The position numbers and the translations under genes are program-made. A stretch of 64,000 bases of DNA from Modestobacter sp. VKM Ac-2984 (GTDB lineage: Bacteria; Actinomycetota; Actinomycetes; Mycobacteriales; Geodermatophilaceae): positions 206,564 through 270,563 of the forward strand of contig NZ_JAPVBJ010000005.1 in the NCBI RefSeq assembly GCF_026967985.1, in the 5' to 3' direction. Of this stretch, positions 30,337 through 39,129 are shown in pieces. Position 1 is the stretch's first letter, and the number at the start of each line of letters is the position of its first letter. The notes below the pieces were generated by a model. That model saw only the letters and a list, made by a program, of their open reading frames with translations. It made no database searches and was not told the origin of the DNA.

Positions 30337-31500
30337 ATGCCAGTACGTGACAACGTCGAGATCGGCCTGAACCGCTTCGCCCGCCGGGGCTACGACCTGG
30401 ACGAGGTCTCGATCGTCCCCTCGCGGCGCACCCGCGACCACGACGACGTCTCCACCGCCTGGCAGATCGACGCCTTCCGGTTCGAGATCCCGCTCGTCAC
30501 CAGCCCCAGCGACGCGGTGGTCAGCCCGGGGACCGCGGTCGCCGTCGGGCAGGCCGGTGGCCTGGGGGTGCTGAACGCCGAGGGCCTGTGGGCCCGGTAC
30601 GACGACCCGACCGACGTCTACCGCCAGCTGCGCGACGCCGCCGGGCCCGACAGCGGCCCGCCGACCGCGCTGCTGCAGCGGGTCTACGCCGAGCCGGTGA
30701 AGCCGGACCTGATCGCCGCCCGGATCAAGGAGATGCGGGACGCCGGGGTGACGACGGCGGTCCGCGTCTCCCCGCAGCACACCGTGGCGCTCGCCCCGAC
30801 CGTGCTCGCCGCGGGCGTCGACCTGCTGGTCATCCAGGGCACGATCGTCTCCGCCGAGCACGTCAGCACCGGCGGGGACGCCCTGAACCTCAAGGAGTTC
30901 ATCGCCGACCTCGACGTCCCGGTGATCGTGGGCGGCGCCGCGGACTACCAGACCGCGCTCCACCTGATGCGCACCGGCGCCGCCGGCGTGATCGTCGGCG
31001 TGGGCGCCGACAGCTGGTCGACCGCGGACGCCGTGATGGGCATCCGGGTGCCGCTGGCCAGCGCGATCGCCGACGCCGCGGCGGCCCGCCGGGACTACCT
31101 GGACGAGACCGGTGGCCGGTACGTGCACGTCATCGCCAACGGCCGGATCGAGACCAGTGGCGCCATCGCCCGGGCCCTGGCCTGCGGCGCCGACGCCGTC
31201 CAGCTCGGCGAGCCGCTGCGCACCGCCGCGGAGGCCCCGGCCGGCGGCGTGTGGTGGGACTCGGTGGCCGCGCACCCGCGGCTGCCCCGCGGCGGCACGT
31301 CCGCACCGGCGCAGGCCCGCGGCACCCTCGAGGAGGTGCTGCTCGGCCCGGCCACCGCCGCCGACGGGCGCACCAACCTCTTCGGCGCCCTGCGTCGCAC
31401 CATGGCCAAGACCGGCTACCGGGACCTCAAGGAGTTCCAGCGGGTCGACCTGGTGCTCGGTGGCGGCAGCGACGACGCCCCCGGCCACCTGGCCGGCTGA
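30337..31500 (+). CDS. guaB3: GuaB3, IMP dehydrogenase-related protein
   Basis: A 387-residue TIM-barrel protein of the high-GC Gram-positive IMPDH-related family (TIGR01304 type; Rv3410c-like). It has no CBS domains. Family marks are FEIPLVTSPSDAVVSP, AIADAAAARRDYLDETGGRYVH and GYRDLKEFQRVDLVL. The loop that carries the catalytic Cys in IMPDH and GMP reductase reads GVGADSWSTAD here, with Ser228 at the Cys position. Classical covalent catalysis is therefore not expected. Cyanobacterial GuaB3 was reported as a GMP reductase, but this family may differ. It sits tightly between guaB and guaA. Confidence 0.92.
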   Translation: MPVRDNVEIGLNRFARRGYDLDEVSIVPSRRTRDHDDVSTAWQIDAFRFEIPLVTSPSDAVVSPGTAVAVGQAGGLGVLNAEGLWARYDDPTDVYRQLRDAAGPDSGPPTALLQRVYAEPVKPDLIAARIKEMRDAGVTTAVRVSPQHTVALAPTVLAAGVDLLVIQGTIVSAEHVSTGGDALNLKEFIADLDVPVIVGGAADYQTALHLMRTGAAGVIVGVGADSWSTADAVMGIRVPLASAIADAAAARRDYLDETGGRYVHVIANGRIETSGAIARALACGADAVQLGEPLRTAAEAPAGGVWWDSVAAHPRLPRGGTSAPAQARGTLEEVLLGPATAADGRTNLFGALRRTMAKTGYRDLKEFQRVDLVLGGGSDDAPGHLAG

Positions 31501-31506
31501 CACCAG

Positions 31507-33090
31507 ATGAGCAGCGGTCTGTCGAACATGGACTTCCCGACCGTGCTGGTCGTCGACTTCGGCGCCCAGTACGCGCAGTTGATCGCCCGGCGGATCCGGG
31601 AGGCCGGCGTCTACTCCGAGCTCGTCGGGTCCGACGTGCCGGTCGCCGAGCTGCTGGCCCGCAAGCCCGCGGCGATCGTGCTCTCCGGGGGGCCCTCCAG
31701 CGTCTACGCCGAGGGTGCGCCGCAGGTCGACCCGGCCGTCTTCGAGGCGGGCGTGCCGGCCTTCGGCATCTGCTACGGCTTCCAGGCGATGGCCGCCAGC
31801 CTCGGTGGCACGGTGGCCCGCACCGGCGACCGGGAGTACGGCGGCACCCCGCTGACCGTGACCACGCCGGGGCAGCTGTTCGGTGAGCTGCCCGCCGAGC
31901 AGTCGGTGTGGATGAGCCACGGCGACGCGGTCTCCGCCGCACCGCCCGGGTTCACCGTCACCGCCACCAGCACCGGTGCGCCGGTCGCGGCCTTCGAGGA
32001 CGTCGACCGGCGGCTGGCCGGCGTGCAGTTCCACCCCGAGGTGAAGAACACCCCGCACGGGCAGACCGTGCTCGAGCACTTCCTGTTCGACATCGCCGGC
32101 CTGGAGCCGAGCTGGACGATGGCCAACGTCGTCGACGAGCAGGTGGCGTCGATCCGGGCGCAGATCGGCGACCGGCGGGCCATCTGCGGGCTGTCCGGCG
32201 GGGTCGACTCCGCGGTGGCCGCCGCCCTGGTCCAGCGGGCCATCGGTGACCGGCTCACCTGCGTCTACGTCGACCACGGGCTGATGCGCGAGGGCGAGAC
32301 CGAGCAGATCGAGCGGGACTTCGTCGCCGTCACCGGCGCCGACCTGCGGGTCGTCGACGCCAGCGACCAGTTCCTCGCCGCGCTGGCCGGGGTCAGCGAC
32401 CCGGAGACGAAGCGGAAGATCATCGGCCGGGAGTTCATCCGGGTCTTCGAGCAGGCCGCCCTCGACGTGATCGCCGACGCCAAGGAGCACGGCGAGACCG
32501 TCGACTTCCTGGTGCAGGGCACCCTCTACCCCGACGTGGTGGAGTCCGGTGGCGGCACCGGGACGGCGAACATCAAGAGCCACCACAACGTCGGTGGGCT
32601 CCCCGAGGACCTGACCTTCACCCTGGTCGAGCCGCTGCGCACGCTGTTCAAGGACGAGGTGCGCGAGGTCGGCCGACAGCTGGGCCTCCCCGACACCCTG
32701 GTGCAGCGCCAGCCGTTCCCCGGCCCGGGCCTGGGCATCCGGATCATCGGCGAGGTCACGCGCGAGCGGCTGGACGTGCTGCGCCAGGCCGACGCGATCG
32801 CCCGCGAGGAGCTCACCGCCGCGAAGCTGGACACCGAGATCTGGCAGTGCCCGGTGGTGCTGCTGGCCGACGTCCGCTCGGTGGGCGTGCAGGGCGACGG
32901 GCGCACCTACGGCCACCCTGTGGTGCTGCGCCCGGTGTCCAGCGAGGACGCGATGACCGCCGACTGGACCCGGCTGCCCTACGACGTGCTGGCCAGGATC
33001 TCCACCCGGATCACCAACGAGGTGGCCGAGGTGAACCGGGTCGTGCTCGACGTGACGAGCAAGCCGCCGGGCACCATCGAGTGGGAGTGA
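31507..33090 (+). CDS. guaA: GMP synthase (glutamine-hydrolysing)
   Basis: Aminates XMP to GMP. The 527-residue fused protein has a class I glutamine amidotransferase domain (nucleophile C89 in FGICYGFQ; His/Glu in FHPEV). An ATP pyrophosphatase domain follows, with the PP-loop LSGGVDSAV, and then the dimerisation domain ending [13 protein letters not shown] 31507 is used; ATG 31528 is also possible. It lies 6 bp after guaB3. Confidence 0.98.
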   Translation: MSSGLSNMDFPTVLVVDFGAQYAQLIARRIREAGVYSELVGSDVPVAELLARKPAAIVLSGGPSSVYAEGAPQVDPAVFEAGVPAFGICYGFQAMAASLGGTVARTGDREYGGTPLTVTTPGQLFGELPAEQSVWMSHGDAVSAAPPGFTVTATSTGAPVAAFEDVDRRLAGVQFHPEVKNTPHGQTVLEHFLFDIAGLEPSWTMANVVDEQVASIRAQIGDRRAICGLSGGVDSAVAAALVQRAIGDRLTCVYVDHGLMREGETEQIERDFVAVTGADLRVVDASDQFLAALAGVSDPETKRKIIGREFIRVFEQAALDVIADAKEHGETVDFLVQGTLYPDVVESGGGTGTANIKSHHNVGGLPEDLTFTLVEPLRTLFKDEVREVGRQLGLPDTLVQRQPFPGPGLGIRIIGEVTRERLDVLRQADAIAREELTAAKLDTEIWQCPVVLLADVRSVGVQGDGRTYGHPVVLRPVSSEDAMTADWTRLPYDVLARISTRITNEVAEVNRVVLDVTSKPPGTIEWE

Positions 33091-33196
33091 TCGGGTAGCT
33101 CCCCGCTGCACTCCATCGGGGGGGCCGGCTGGCGAGATGATCACCAGCGTGGTGAGGTCTTTGCCGGACTGATCGCTCACCCGAGGAGGTTCCCGA

Positions 33197-34219
33197 GTGA
33201 CCACCGGAACGTGGCCACTCTGGCCGAGTGCGCTGGCGCTCGTGGCCATGGCCGTGGTGATCGTGTTCGCCGGTGTCCGGCTGACCCGCGCCGCTGACGA
33301 GCTCGCCGACCGCACCGGTCTCGGGGACGCCGTCGGGGGTGCGCTCCTGCTCGGCGCCGTCACGTCGCTGCCGGGGAACGTCACCGTCCTCACCGGGGCC
33401 CTCGAGGGCGACGCCGGCTTCGCGCTGGCGAACCCGATCGGCGGCATCGCCCTGCAGACGGTCTGGCTGGCCGTCGCCGACCTCGTGTACCGCCGGGCCA
33501 ACCTCGAGCACGCGGCCGCGTCGCTGGAGAACGTGATGCAGTCGGTGATCCTCATGGCGATGCTGTCGCTGCCGGTGATCGCCTACTCCACGCCCCAGCT
33601 GACCCTCGGCTGGATCCACCCGGTGACGCTGCTCATCCCGCTCCTCTACGCCTACGGGCTCGTGCTGCTGCGCCGGATGCACAGCGACCCGATGTGGGTG
33701 CCCACCCACACGTCGGCGACCGCGGACGAGGATGAAGAGGAGGAGGGCTCCGACCGCTCGACCCGCCGGCTGTGGGCCACGCTCGCCGGGCTGGGACTGC
33801 TCGTCGGGGTGGCCGGCTGGATCGTCGGGCAGGCCGGCCTCGGCGTGGCGGCGGGCACCGGTCTGGAGGGCGGCATCATCGGGTTCACGCTGACCACGGC
33901 GGTCAGCTCGCTGCCCGAGCTCGTCGTGCTGGTCACGGCGGTGCGGATGGGGCAGCTGACCCTCGGGGTCGGCAACATCGTCGGGGGCAACGTCTTCGAC
34001 ATGCTGATGATCGCCGTCGCGGACATCGGCTACCTGGAAGGGCCGCTCTACCGGGCTGCCGGGTCGACCAGCCTGGTGCTGCTCGGCGGCACCATGCTGC
34101 TGATCGCCGTCCTCACCGCCGGGCTGGTGATGCGCGACCGGAAGGGCATCGGGTTCGAGGGCCTGCTGATCCCGGTCATCTACGTCGCCACGGTCGCCCT
34201 GGCGGTGATCAGCCGATGA
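33197..34219 (+). CDS. Ca2+/cation antiporter superfamily membrane protein
   Basis: A 340-residue protein with about ten membrane helices and two homologous halves. Each half has an alpha-repeat-like motif: GAVTSLPGNVTVLTGAL near residue 55 and TTAVSSLPELVVLVTAV near 235, the latter followed by GNIVGGNVFD. A glutamate-rich cytoplasmic loop (DEDEEEEGSD) lies between the halves. This is the layout of Na+/Ca2+ exchanger-like CaCA proteins. The first repeat has Asn where the usual acidic ion-binding residue is expected, so ion specificity is unclear. GTG start after GAGGAGG; it appears monocistronic. Confidence 0.85.
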   Translation: MTTGTWPLWPSALALVAMAVVIVFAGVRLTRAADELADRTGLGDAVGGALLLGAVTSLPGNVTVLTGALEGDAGFALANPIGGIALQTVWLAVADLVYRRANLEHAAASLENVMQSVILMAMLSLPVIAYSTPQLTLGWIHPVTLLIPLLYAYGLVLLRRMHSDPMWVPTHTSATADEDEEEEGSDRSTRRLWATLAGLGLLVGVAGWIVGQAGLGVAAGTGLEGGIIGFTLTTAVSSLPELVVLVTAVRMGQLTLGVGNIVGGNVFDMLMIAVADIGYLEGPLYRAAGSTSLVLLGGTMLLIAVLTAGLVMRDRKGIGFEGLLIPVIYVATVALAVISR

Positions 34220-34256
34220 CGAGGGCCCGGGGAGCGGTCGCTCCCCGGGCCCTCGT
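34219..34256. terminator. Perfect 18-bp terminator at the antiporter stop codon
   Basis: 34219-34236 pairs exactly with 34239-34256, leaving a 2-nt gap. The stem starts in the last base of the TGA. The convergent gene ends at 34327, so it may serve both strands. Confidence 0.8.
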
Positions 34257-34326
34257 GGTCGATCTCGCCGTGCCTCGGGTGGGTGCCGGGTGACCCCGCC
34301 CGCCACCGGACCTCCGGCGGCTGCCC

Positions 34327-34611
34327 TCAGCTGCGGCGGCGGGCCTTGCGCCACTCGTTGACCAGCAGCGCGATCCCGGCGCCGATCAGGATGATCCAGG
34401 CGATCCCGTTGCCGAACCAGTCGAGGGACAGGTCCACCCCGGCCATCAGCAGGACCGCCACCAGGATGAACAGCACCCCGGCGACCAGTGCCCCGTTGTC
34501 GACGTCGCGCCGGCGGCCGGACTCCTCCACGGCGGACGCCGTGGAGCTGCCGGTCGTGCCCTGCGGGAAGACCTCGGTGTCCCGCCGTCCATAGGGGTCG
34601 TGCTCAGCCAC
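34327..34611 (-). CDS. Small two-helix membrane protein
   Basis: A 94-residue protein with a polar N-terminal half and two hydrophobic segments (NGALVAGVLFILVAVLLMAG and the region around GNGIAWIILIGAGIALLV), ending in a basic tail. This resembles the membrane part of LiaF/YvqF-like proteins. Its GTG start overlaps the end of the upstream PspC/LiaF-like gene by 8 nt, so the two are co-translated and probably act together in the envelope. Specific function unknown. Confidence 0.8.
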   Translation of the reverse strand: MAEHDPYGRRDTEVFPQGTTGSSTASAVEESGRRRDVDNGALVAGVLFILVAVLLMAGVDLSLDWFGNGIAWIILIGAGIALLVNEWRKARRRS

Positions 34612-35551
34612 GGGACACCTCCACGTCACCCAGACCTGCGTTGATGGTGATCTCGAACTCCGGCTCGGAGTCCCCGGACCAGTCGGCTGTGCCCGAGCCG
34701 GGGAAGAAGCCGGTCTCCACGCTGTCACCGAACAGGTCGGTCTCGCCGAGCCCCTGCACGACCTCCAGCCGCACGTCGGCGGAGAAGGGGACGATGACGT
34801 CGATGTCGCCGAGCCCGGAGTCGATCCGGGTGGTGATCGGGGAGTCCAGGTCCGCCAGCTCCTCCGCGTCGACGCCGCGCAGGTCCAGCAGCAGGTCACC
34901 GACCCCGTTCTCGTAGTCCGACTGCACCGCGGCCGCCGACACCGGGCGCCAGGTGCGGTCGCCCATCTCGCCGCTGGGGACCTCGACCGTCGAGGCGATC
35001 GCGAGCGCCACGGAGAGCACCAGGCCCAGCCCGATGAGGCCGCCCTTGGCGCCCCGGCCGATCCCGGTCAACGCACCGAACACCAGGCCGACGCCGACGA
35101 TCAGCAGCGCGCTGCCCAGGACACCGCGGGCGCCCAGGTCCACGGTGGTGAACTGGTCGAGCATGACCGCGATGCCGGCGATGATCAGCAGCGCCGCGAT
35201 CGTCACCCCGGGCACCGGGGAGCGTGGGCCGGTCCGGGCCTGCTCCGGAGCGCCGGGGTACCCGGGCGGCGCGGCGGGGGCGGCCGGCATGAGCAGCCAC
35301 AGCAGCACGTAGATGATCAGGCCGCTGCCGCCGGCGAGGGTGAGCGCGATGGCGCCCACCCGCCACAGCAGGGCGTCGACGCCGGTGTACTCGGCCAGGC
35401 CGCCGGCGACGCCGCCGATCACCTTGTCGGTGCGGCTGCGGCGCAGCGGCGGCCGGGCGACCGGGCCGGGTGGAGGAGGAGGCGGCGGCCAGGAGCCCGG
35501 CGGCTGCTCGGCCGCCGGGGGCGGGGCGGAGGGAGGGAGTGCTGAGGTCAT
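34604..35551 (-). CDS. PspC-domain protein with LiaF-like C-terminal domain
   Basis: A 315-residue membrane protein. A Pro-rich N-terminus (about 1-38) precedes a PspC domain (TDKVIGGVAGGLAEYTGVDALLWR to IIYVLLWLLMP), two or three further helices, and an extracytoplasmic beta-rich C-terminus. The C-terminus has repeated GLGD/VGDLLLDL strands, as in LiaF/DUF2154 (cell-wall-active antibiotic response) proteins. It probably senses or buffers envelope stress. It is divergent from a PspC-fused histidine kinase (35686), which suggests one stress-response module. Confidence 0.87.
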   Translation of the reverse strand: MTSALPPSAPPPAAEQPPGSWPPPPPPPGPVARPPLRRSRTDKVIGGVAGGLAEYTGVDALLWRVGAIALTLAGGSGLIIYVLLWLLMPAAPAAPPGYPGAPEQARTGPRSPVPGVTIAALLIIAGIAVMLDQFTTVDLGARGVLGSALLIVGVGLVFGALTGIGRGAKGGLIGLGLVLSVALAIASTVEVPSGEMGDRTWRPVSAAAVQSDYENGVGDLLLDLRGVDAEELADLDSPITTRIDSGLGDIDVIVPFSADVRLEVVQGLGETDLFGDSVETGFFPGSGTADWSGDSEPEFEITINAGLGDVEVSRG

Positions 35552-35685
35552 GCCACGAGCCTGCCGACTCCGGGCGCCCCGCGGTATCAGGGAACCCCCT
35601 GGACCGACCCTGATCCGGGCCGGCCGCCCTGCCTCCGGGTGATCACCGGTGTGCGGGGCGCGGCGGCGGTGACACCATCGACACC

Positions 35686-36924
35686 GTGACCACCAGCACC
35701 GAGCCGACGGCCGGGCACCCCGCCCCGTCCGCGGCCCGGTTCCCCGGTGACCGTCCGGCCCGGCCCCCGCTCGTGCGGCCGGCCACGGGGCGGCTGCTGG
35801 CCGGCGTGGTCGCCGGGACGGCCGCGCACCTGCGCCTGGACCCGCTGGTGGTCCGGTTCGTCGTGATCGGGCTGGCGTTCACCGGGGTCGGCGTCGTCGC
35901 CTATGCGCTGCTCTGGCTGACCATGCCGGTCGCCGACCCCTCCGGCGAGGGTGCCACCACGGCCGTGATCGGGGAGCGCCCCAGCCGGCGCCAGCTGATC
36001 CTGCTGGCCCTGCTGTCCTTCGTCGTCTTCGGGCTGGTCTCGCAGCTGCTCACCTTCGGCGGCTACGACGTCGTCCTGCCGCTGGTCCTCGCCGGGATCG
36101 GGCTGGCCGTGATCTGGCGGCAGACCGACACCGACGCCTCGCTCTCCCGCCGCAGCAACCGCTGGGGGCTGGCCGCCGGGGTCGTCGTCGGCGTCGTCGG
36201 CGTGGTGCTGCTGCTGGCCACCACCGGCCAGCTGGCCAACGCCCGCAACGGCTTCACCGCCACCGTGGTGATCCTGGTCGGCGTGGCGCTGGCGACCGCC
36301 CCGCTGTGGCGCCGGCTGCTGGACCAGCGCGCGACCGAGCGGGCCGCCCGGATCCGGTCGGAGGAGCGCGCCGCGGTCGCCGCCCACTTGCACGACTCGG
36401 TGCTGCAGACCCTCGCGTTGATCCAGCGGCACGCGGCCGACCCCACGGTGGTGGGCCGGCTGGCCCGCAGCCAGGAGCGGGAACTGCGGGCGTGGCTGTA
36501 CGAGCCGACCGTCGCCACCGGCGGCACCTGGGCCGGGCTGGTCGCCCGGCTGGTGGCCGAGGTGGAGGCCGACCACGCCGTCACCGTCGACCCGGTCGTC
36601 GTCGGGGACCTGCCCGTCGACGACGCGGTGGCCACCCTCGGTCAGGCCGCCCGGGAGGCGGTGGTCAACGCCGCGAAGCACTCCGGTGCACCGTCCGTCT
36701 CGCTGTACAGCGAGGTGACGCCGGGCGCGGTGACCGTGTTCGTCCGGGACCGCGGCACCGGGTTCGACCCGGCTGGCGTGCCGGGCGACCGGCGCGGGCT
36801 GCGCGACTCGGTGGTGGGACGGCTGACCCGACTGGGCGGCACGGCGACGGTGCGATCCGCACCGGGAGAGGGGACCGAGGTGGAGCTCTGCCTGCCGCGC
36901 GAGCGGACGGAGGCGCCGGCATGA
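35686..36924 (+). CDS. PspC-fused sensor histidine kinase
   Basis: A 412-residue membrane kinase. An N-terminal PspC domain (GRLLAGVVAGTAAHLRLDPLVVRF ...) and about five more helices precede a HisKA_3 dimerisation domain with phosphorylatable H236 in HLHDSVLQTL. A HATPase_c domain follows (N-box EAVVNAAKHSG, G-boxes DRGTGFDP and APGEGTEVEL). This architecture is common in actinobacteria and suggests that the PspC region replaces a separate sensor. It is coupled to the response regulator by a 4-nt overlap. GTG start. Confidence 0.9.
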   Translation: MTTSTEPTAGHPAPSAARFPGDRPARPPLVRPATGRLLAGVVAGTAAHLRLDPLVVRFVVIGLAFTGVGVVAYALLWLTMPVADPSGEGATTAVIGERPSRRQLILLALLSFVVFGLVSQLLTFGGYDVVLPLVLAGIGLAVIWRQTDTDASLSRRSNRWGLAAGVVVGVVGVVLLLATTGQLANARNGFTATVVILVGVALATAPLWRRLLDQRATERAARIRSEERAAVAAHLHDSVLQTLALIQRHAADPTVVGRLARSQERELRAWLYEPTVATGGTWAGLVARLVAEVEADHAVTVDPVVVGDLPVDDAVATLGQAAREAVVNAAKHSGAPSVSLYSEVTPGAVTVFVRDRGTGFDPAGVPGDRRGLRDSVVGRLTRLGGTATVRSAPGEGTEVELCLPRERTEAPA

Positions 36925-37592
36925 CGGCCGCGACGGGGCGCACCCGGGTCTTCCTGGTCGACGACCACGCGATGGTCCGCGCCGGGGTGCGCGCCGAGCT
37001 GGGCGAGGAGGTCGAGGTGGTCGGCGAGGCAGCCGACGTCCCGACCGCGGTGGCCGGCATCCGGGCCAGCACGCCGGACGTCGTCCTGCTCGACGTGCAC
37101 CTGCCCGGCGGCGGGGGCCACGCCGTCCTGGAGTCGCTGCGCGCCGAACTGCCCGCGACCCGCTGGCTGGCGCTGTCGGTCTCCGACGCCGCCGAGGACG
37201 TCATCGCCGTCATCCGGGCCGGGGCCCGGGGGTACGTCACCAAGACGATCTCCGGGGCGGACCTGCGGGACGCCGTCCGCCGGGTCGCCGAGGACGACGT
37301 CGTGTTCAGCCCGCGGCTGGCCGGGTTCGTGCTCGACGCCTTCTCCGCCGGCCCCGCCGCACCCGTGCCCGCCGACGACCCGGCCACCGACCCGGGCCTG
37401 GACCTGCTGTCCGCCCGCGAGCGGGAGGTGATGCAGCTGCTGGCCCGCGGCTACACCTACCGGGAGATCGGCGGGCGGCTGTTCATCTCGGTGAAGACGG
37501 TGGAGTCCCACGCCTCCAACGTGCTGCGCAAGCTGCAGCTGTCCAACCGCAACGAGCTCACCCGCTGGGCGGCCACCAACCGGCTGCTCTGA
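36921..37592 (+). CDS. NarL/LuxR-family response regulator
   Basis: Cognate regulator of the upstream kinase, 223 residues. The receiver domain is intact, with D14-D15, phosphoacceptor D58 in DVVLLDVHLPG, and the Lys in YVTKTIS. The C-terminal LuxR HTH (SAREREVMQLLARGYTYREIG, SVKTVESHASNVLRKL) is typical. Likely targets are the divergent PspC/LiaF-like operon and its own operon; a 7-bp inverted repeat in the divergent promoter region is a candidate site. Confidence 0.93.
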   Translation: MTAATGRTRVFLVDDHAMVRAGVRAELGEEVEVVGEAADVPTAVAGIRASTPDVVLLDVHLPGGGGHAVLESLRAELPATRWLALSVSDAAEDVIAVIRAGARGYVTKTISGADLRDAVRRVAEDDVVFSPRLAGFVLDAFSAGPAAPVPADDPATDPGLDLLSAREREVMQLLARGYTYREIGGRLFISVKTVESHASNVLRKLQLSNRNELTRWAATNRLL

Positions 37593-37594
37593 CG

Positions 37595-37645
37595 GAGGAC
37601 CACCTCCTCCCCGTGCCTCGCAGCCCGGGGGAGGAGGCGGTCCTC
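37595..37645. terminator. Bidirectional terminator between regulator and acetamidase
   Basis: Long imperfect stem (GAGGACCACCTCCTCCC pairing with the GGGAGGAGGCGGTCCTC side, about 15 nt loop) between convergent genes 2 bp after one stop codon and 2 bp before the other. Confidence 0.7.
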
Positions 37646-37647
37646 GG

Positions 37648-39018
37648 TCAGCAGAAGTGGCTCTTCGGGATCAGGCCGTGCACGCCGACGGTGCGGTCCA
37701 CCACCTGGGACACCTCGAAGTCCGCGGCCGCGGACAGGTAGGCGTAGGCGACCGCCCGGTCCATCCCCAGGTCGTTCTCCAGGAAGTCCAGCGCGTTGAC
37801 CACGGCCCGCCGGCTGGCGACGTCCAGGTCACTGCCCTGCCCGTTGCGGGAGCCGTCCGGGTCGGACAACCCGATCGGCACCCAGGCGTCCGGCGTCTCC
37901 CCGAAGGGGTACCGGAAGGCCACCGACGGTGCGTCGCCCGCGCCCGGACGGCAGACGGTGAGCCGGTAGGTGATCCGGAGCGACCCCTCCATCGCGGTCA
38001 GGGCCACCTCGCCGTTGCCCATCGACATGTGCGGGTCGCCGGTGGAGAACAACGCCCCCTCGGCGACCACCGGCACGTAGAAGGCAGAGCCGACGTTCAG
38101 GTGCTTGACGTCGATGTTGCCGCCGCCGAGGGTCGGCGGGATCGAGTTCACCAGCGGGTCGTTGAGCTGCGGGGCGTCTCCGACGGTGGCGACCGCCATC
38201 AGCCCGGCGAACGGGTCCAGCGGCCAGCTGACCTCGCCGCTGGTGCCCACCGGGAGGTGCGCGGTGGGCACCCCCCGACGACCCCGGCGGACCGGGGTGA
38301 AGACCGAGACGTTGCCGTACTGCAGCGGGTCTCCCGTGGCCCGGCCGTCCGGCGTCCGTGGCATCGCCTCGGCGGGGCTGATCCCGTTGTCGGGGGCGAA
38401 CTGGACGGCGAGCGCCCCCTTGCCGTGTCGGCTGGAGATGACGCCGTAGGGCACCCGCGGCATCGCCGAGAGGGGCTCGATCTTGAGCACGTCACCGGGA
38501 CGGGCGCCCTCGACGTGCACCGGACCGGTGACGACGTGTGGCCCGTCGGCGTCGAAGTCGCGCGGGTGCCGGCTGTAGTCGGCGGCGATGGCGACGGCGT
38601 CGTCCAGCACCTGCTCGCGGGGCACGCCCTGACCGGCGAACCACCCCGCCGGATCACGACCCTGGTCCTCGAGCAGCCCCTCGTGGCTCACCGTGTCGAT
38701 GGTGATCGTCTGCCCGGAGCGCATCCGGACGACCGGTGCGTCGGTGGTGCGCGGCAGGTAGCCCCAGAGCACCTCGTCGGGCCGTGAGGGGAGGTACACG
38801 TCCCCGTCGATGGGACCGGTGCCGGGCTGCAGGACCTGCCCGGGCAGCCGGGTCCGGCGCCCACCGGTGGCCGCGGCCGGCGATGCGGTGGCGACACCGG
38901 TCGCCATGACGACGCCGGTGGCCAGGGCGGCCTGGACGAAGGCGCGGCGGCCGAGCCCGCGCTCCAGCAGTGCAGCGGCAGTCGCCGGCTCCGGACCCTC
39001 GTGCGGTGCGTCGGTCAT
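37648..39018 (-). CDS. Tat-exported acetamidase/formamidase family protein
   Basis: A 456-residue FmdA/AmdA-family protein that would hydrolyse short amides to ammonia and a carboxylate. The family core includes VVRMRSGQTITIDT, GPHVVTGPVHVEGARPGD, SMGNGEVALTAMEGSL and AYAYLSAAADFEVSQVVD. The N-terminus has a twin-arginine-like signal (LGRRAFVQAAL followed by a hydrophobic Ala/Val stretch and an AxA-type site near residue 50). This is unusual, since most members are cytoplasmic. ATG start after GGGAGAAC. Confidence 0.88.
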   Translation of the reverse strand: MTDAPHEGPEPATAAALLERGLGRRAFVQAALATGVVMATGVATASPAAATGGRRTRLPGQVLQPGTGPIDGDVYLPSRPDEVLWGYLPRTTDAPVVRMRSGQTITIDTVSHEGLLEDQGRDPAGWFAGQGVPREQVLDDAVAIAADYSRHPRDFDADGPHVVTGPVHVEGARPGDVLKIEPLSAMPRVPYGVISSRHGKGALAVQFAPDNGISPAEAMPRTPDGRATGDPLQYGNVSVFTPVRRGRRGVPTAHLPVGTSGEVSWPLDPFAGLMAVATVGDAPQLNDPLVNSIPPTLGGGNIDVKHLNVGSAFYVPVVAEGALFSTGDPHMSMGNGEVALTAMEGSLRITYRLTVCRPGAGDAPSVAFRYPFGETPDAWVPIGLSDPDGSRNGQGSDLDVASRRAVVNALDFLENDLGMDRAVAYAYLSAAADFEVSQVVDRTVGVHGLIPKSHFC

Positions 39019-39129
39019 CGTGTTCTCCCGGTGCTGGTGAGCGGACCGGGAGAGGTCTACGTGAGCTGTGTTACGGCTGTGCGGCGGGAGGACCGCAGCG
39101 TTCCGGGCCGGTGTCGGGACGAATGTCCA

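Noticed and set aside
36306..36920. Upstream extension of the NarL regulator reading frame into the kinase gene
   Set aside because: The extension lies in a different frame of a clear histidine kinase gene; the ATG at 36921 overlaps the kinase stop and gives a complete receiver domain.
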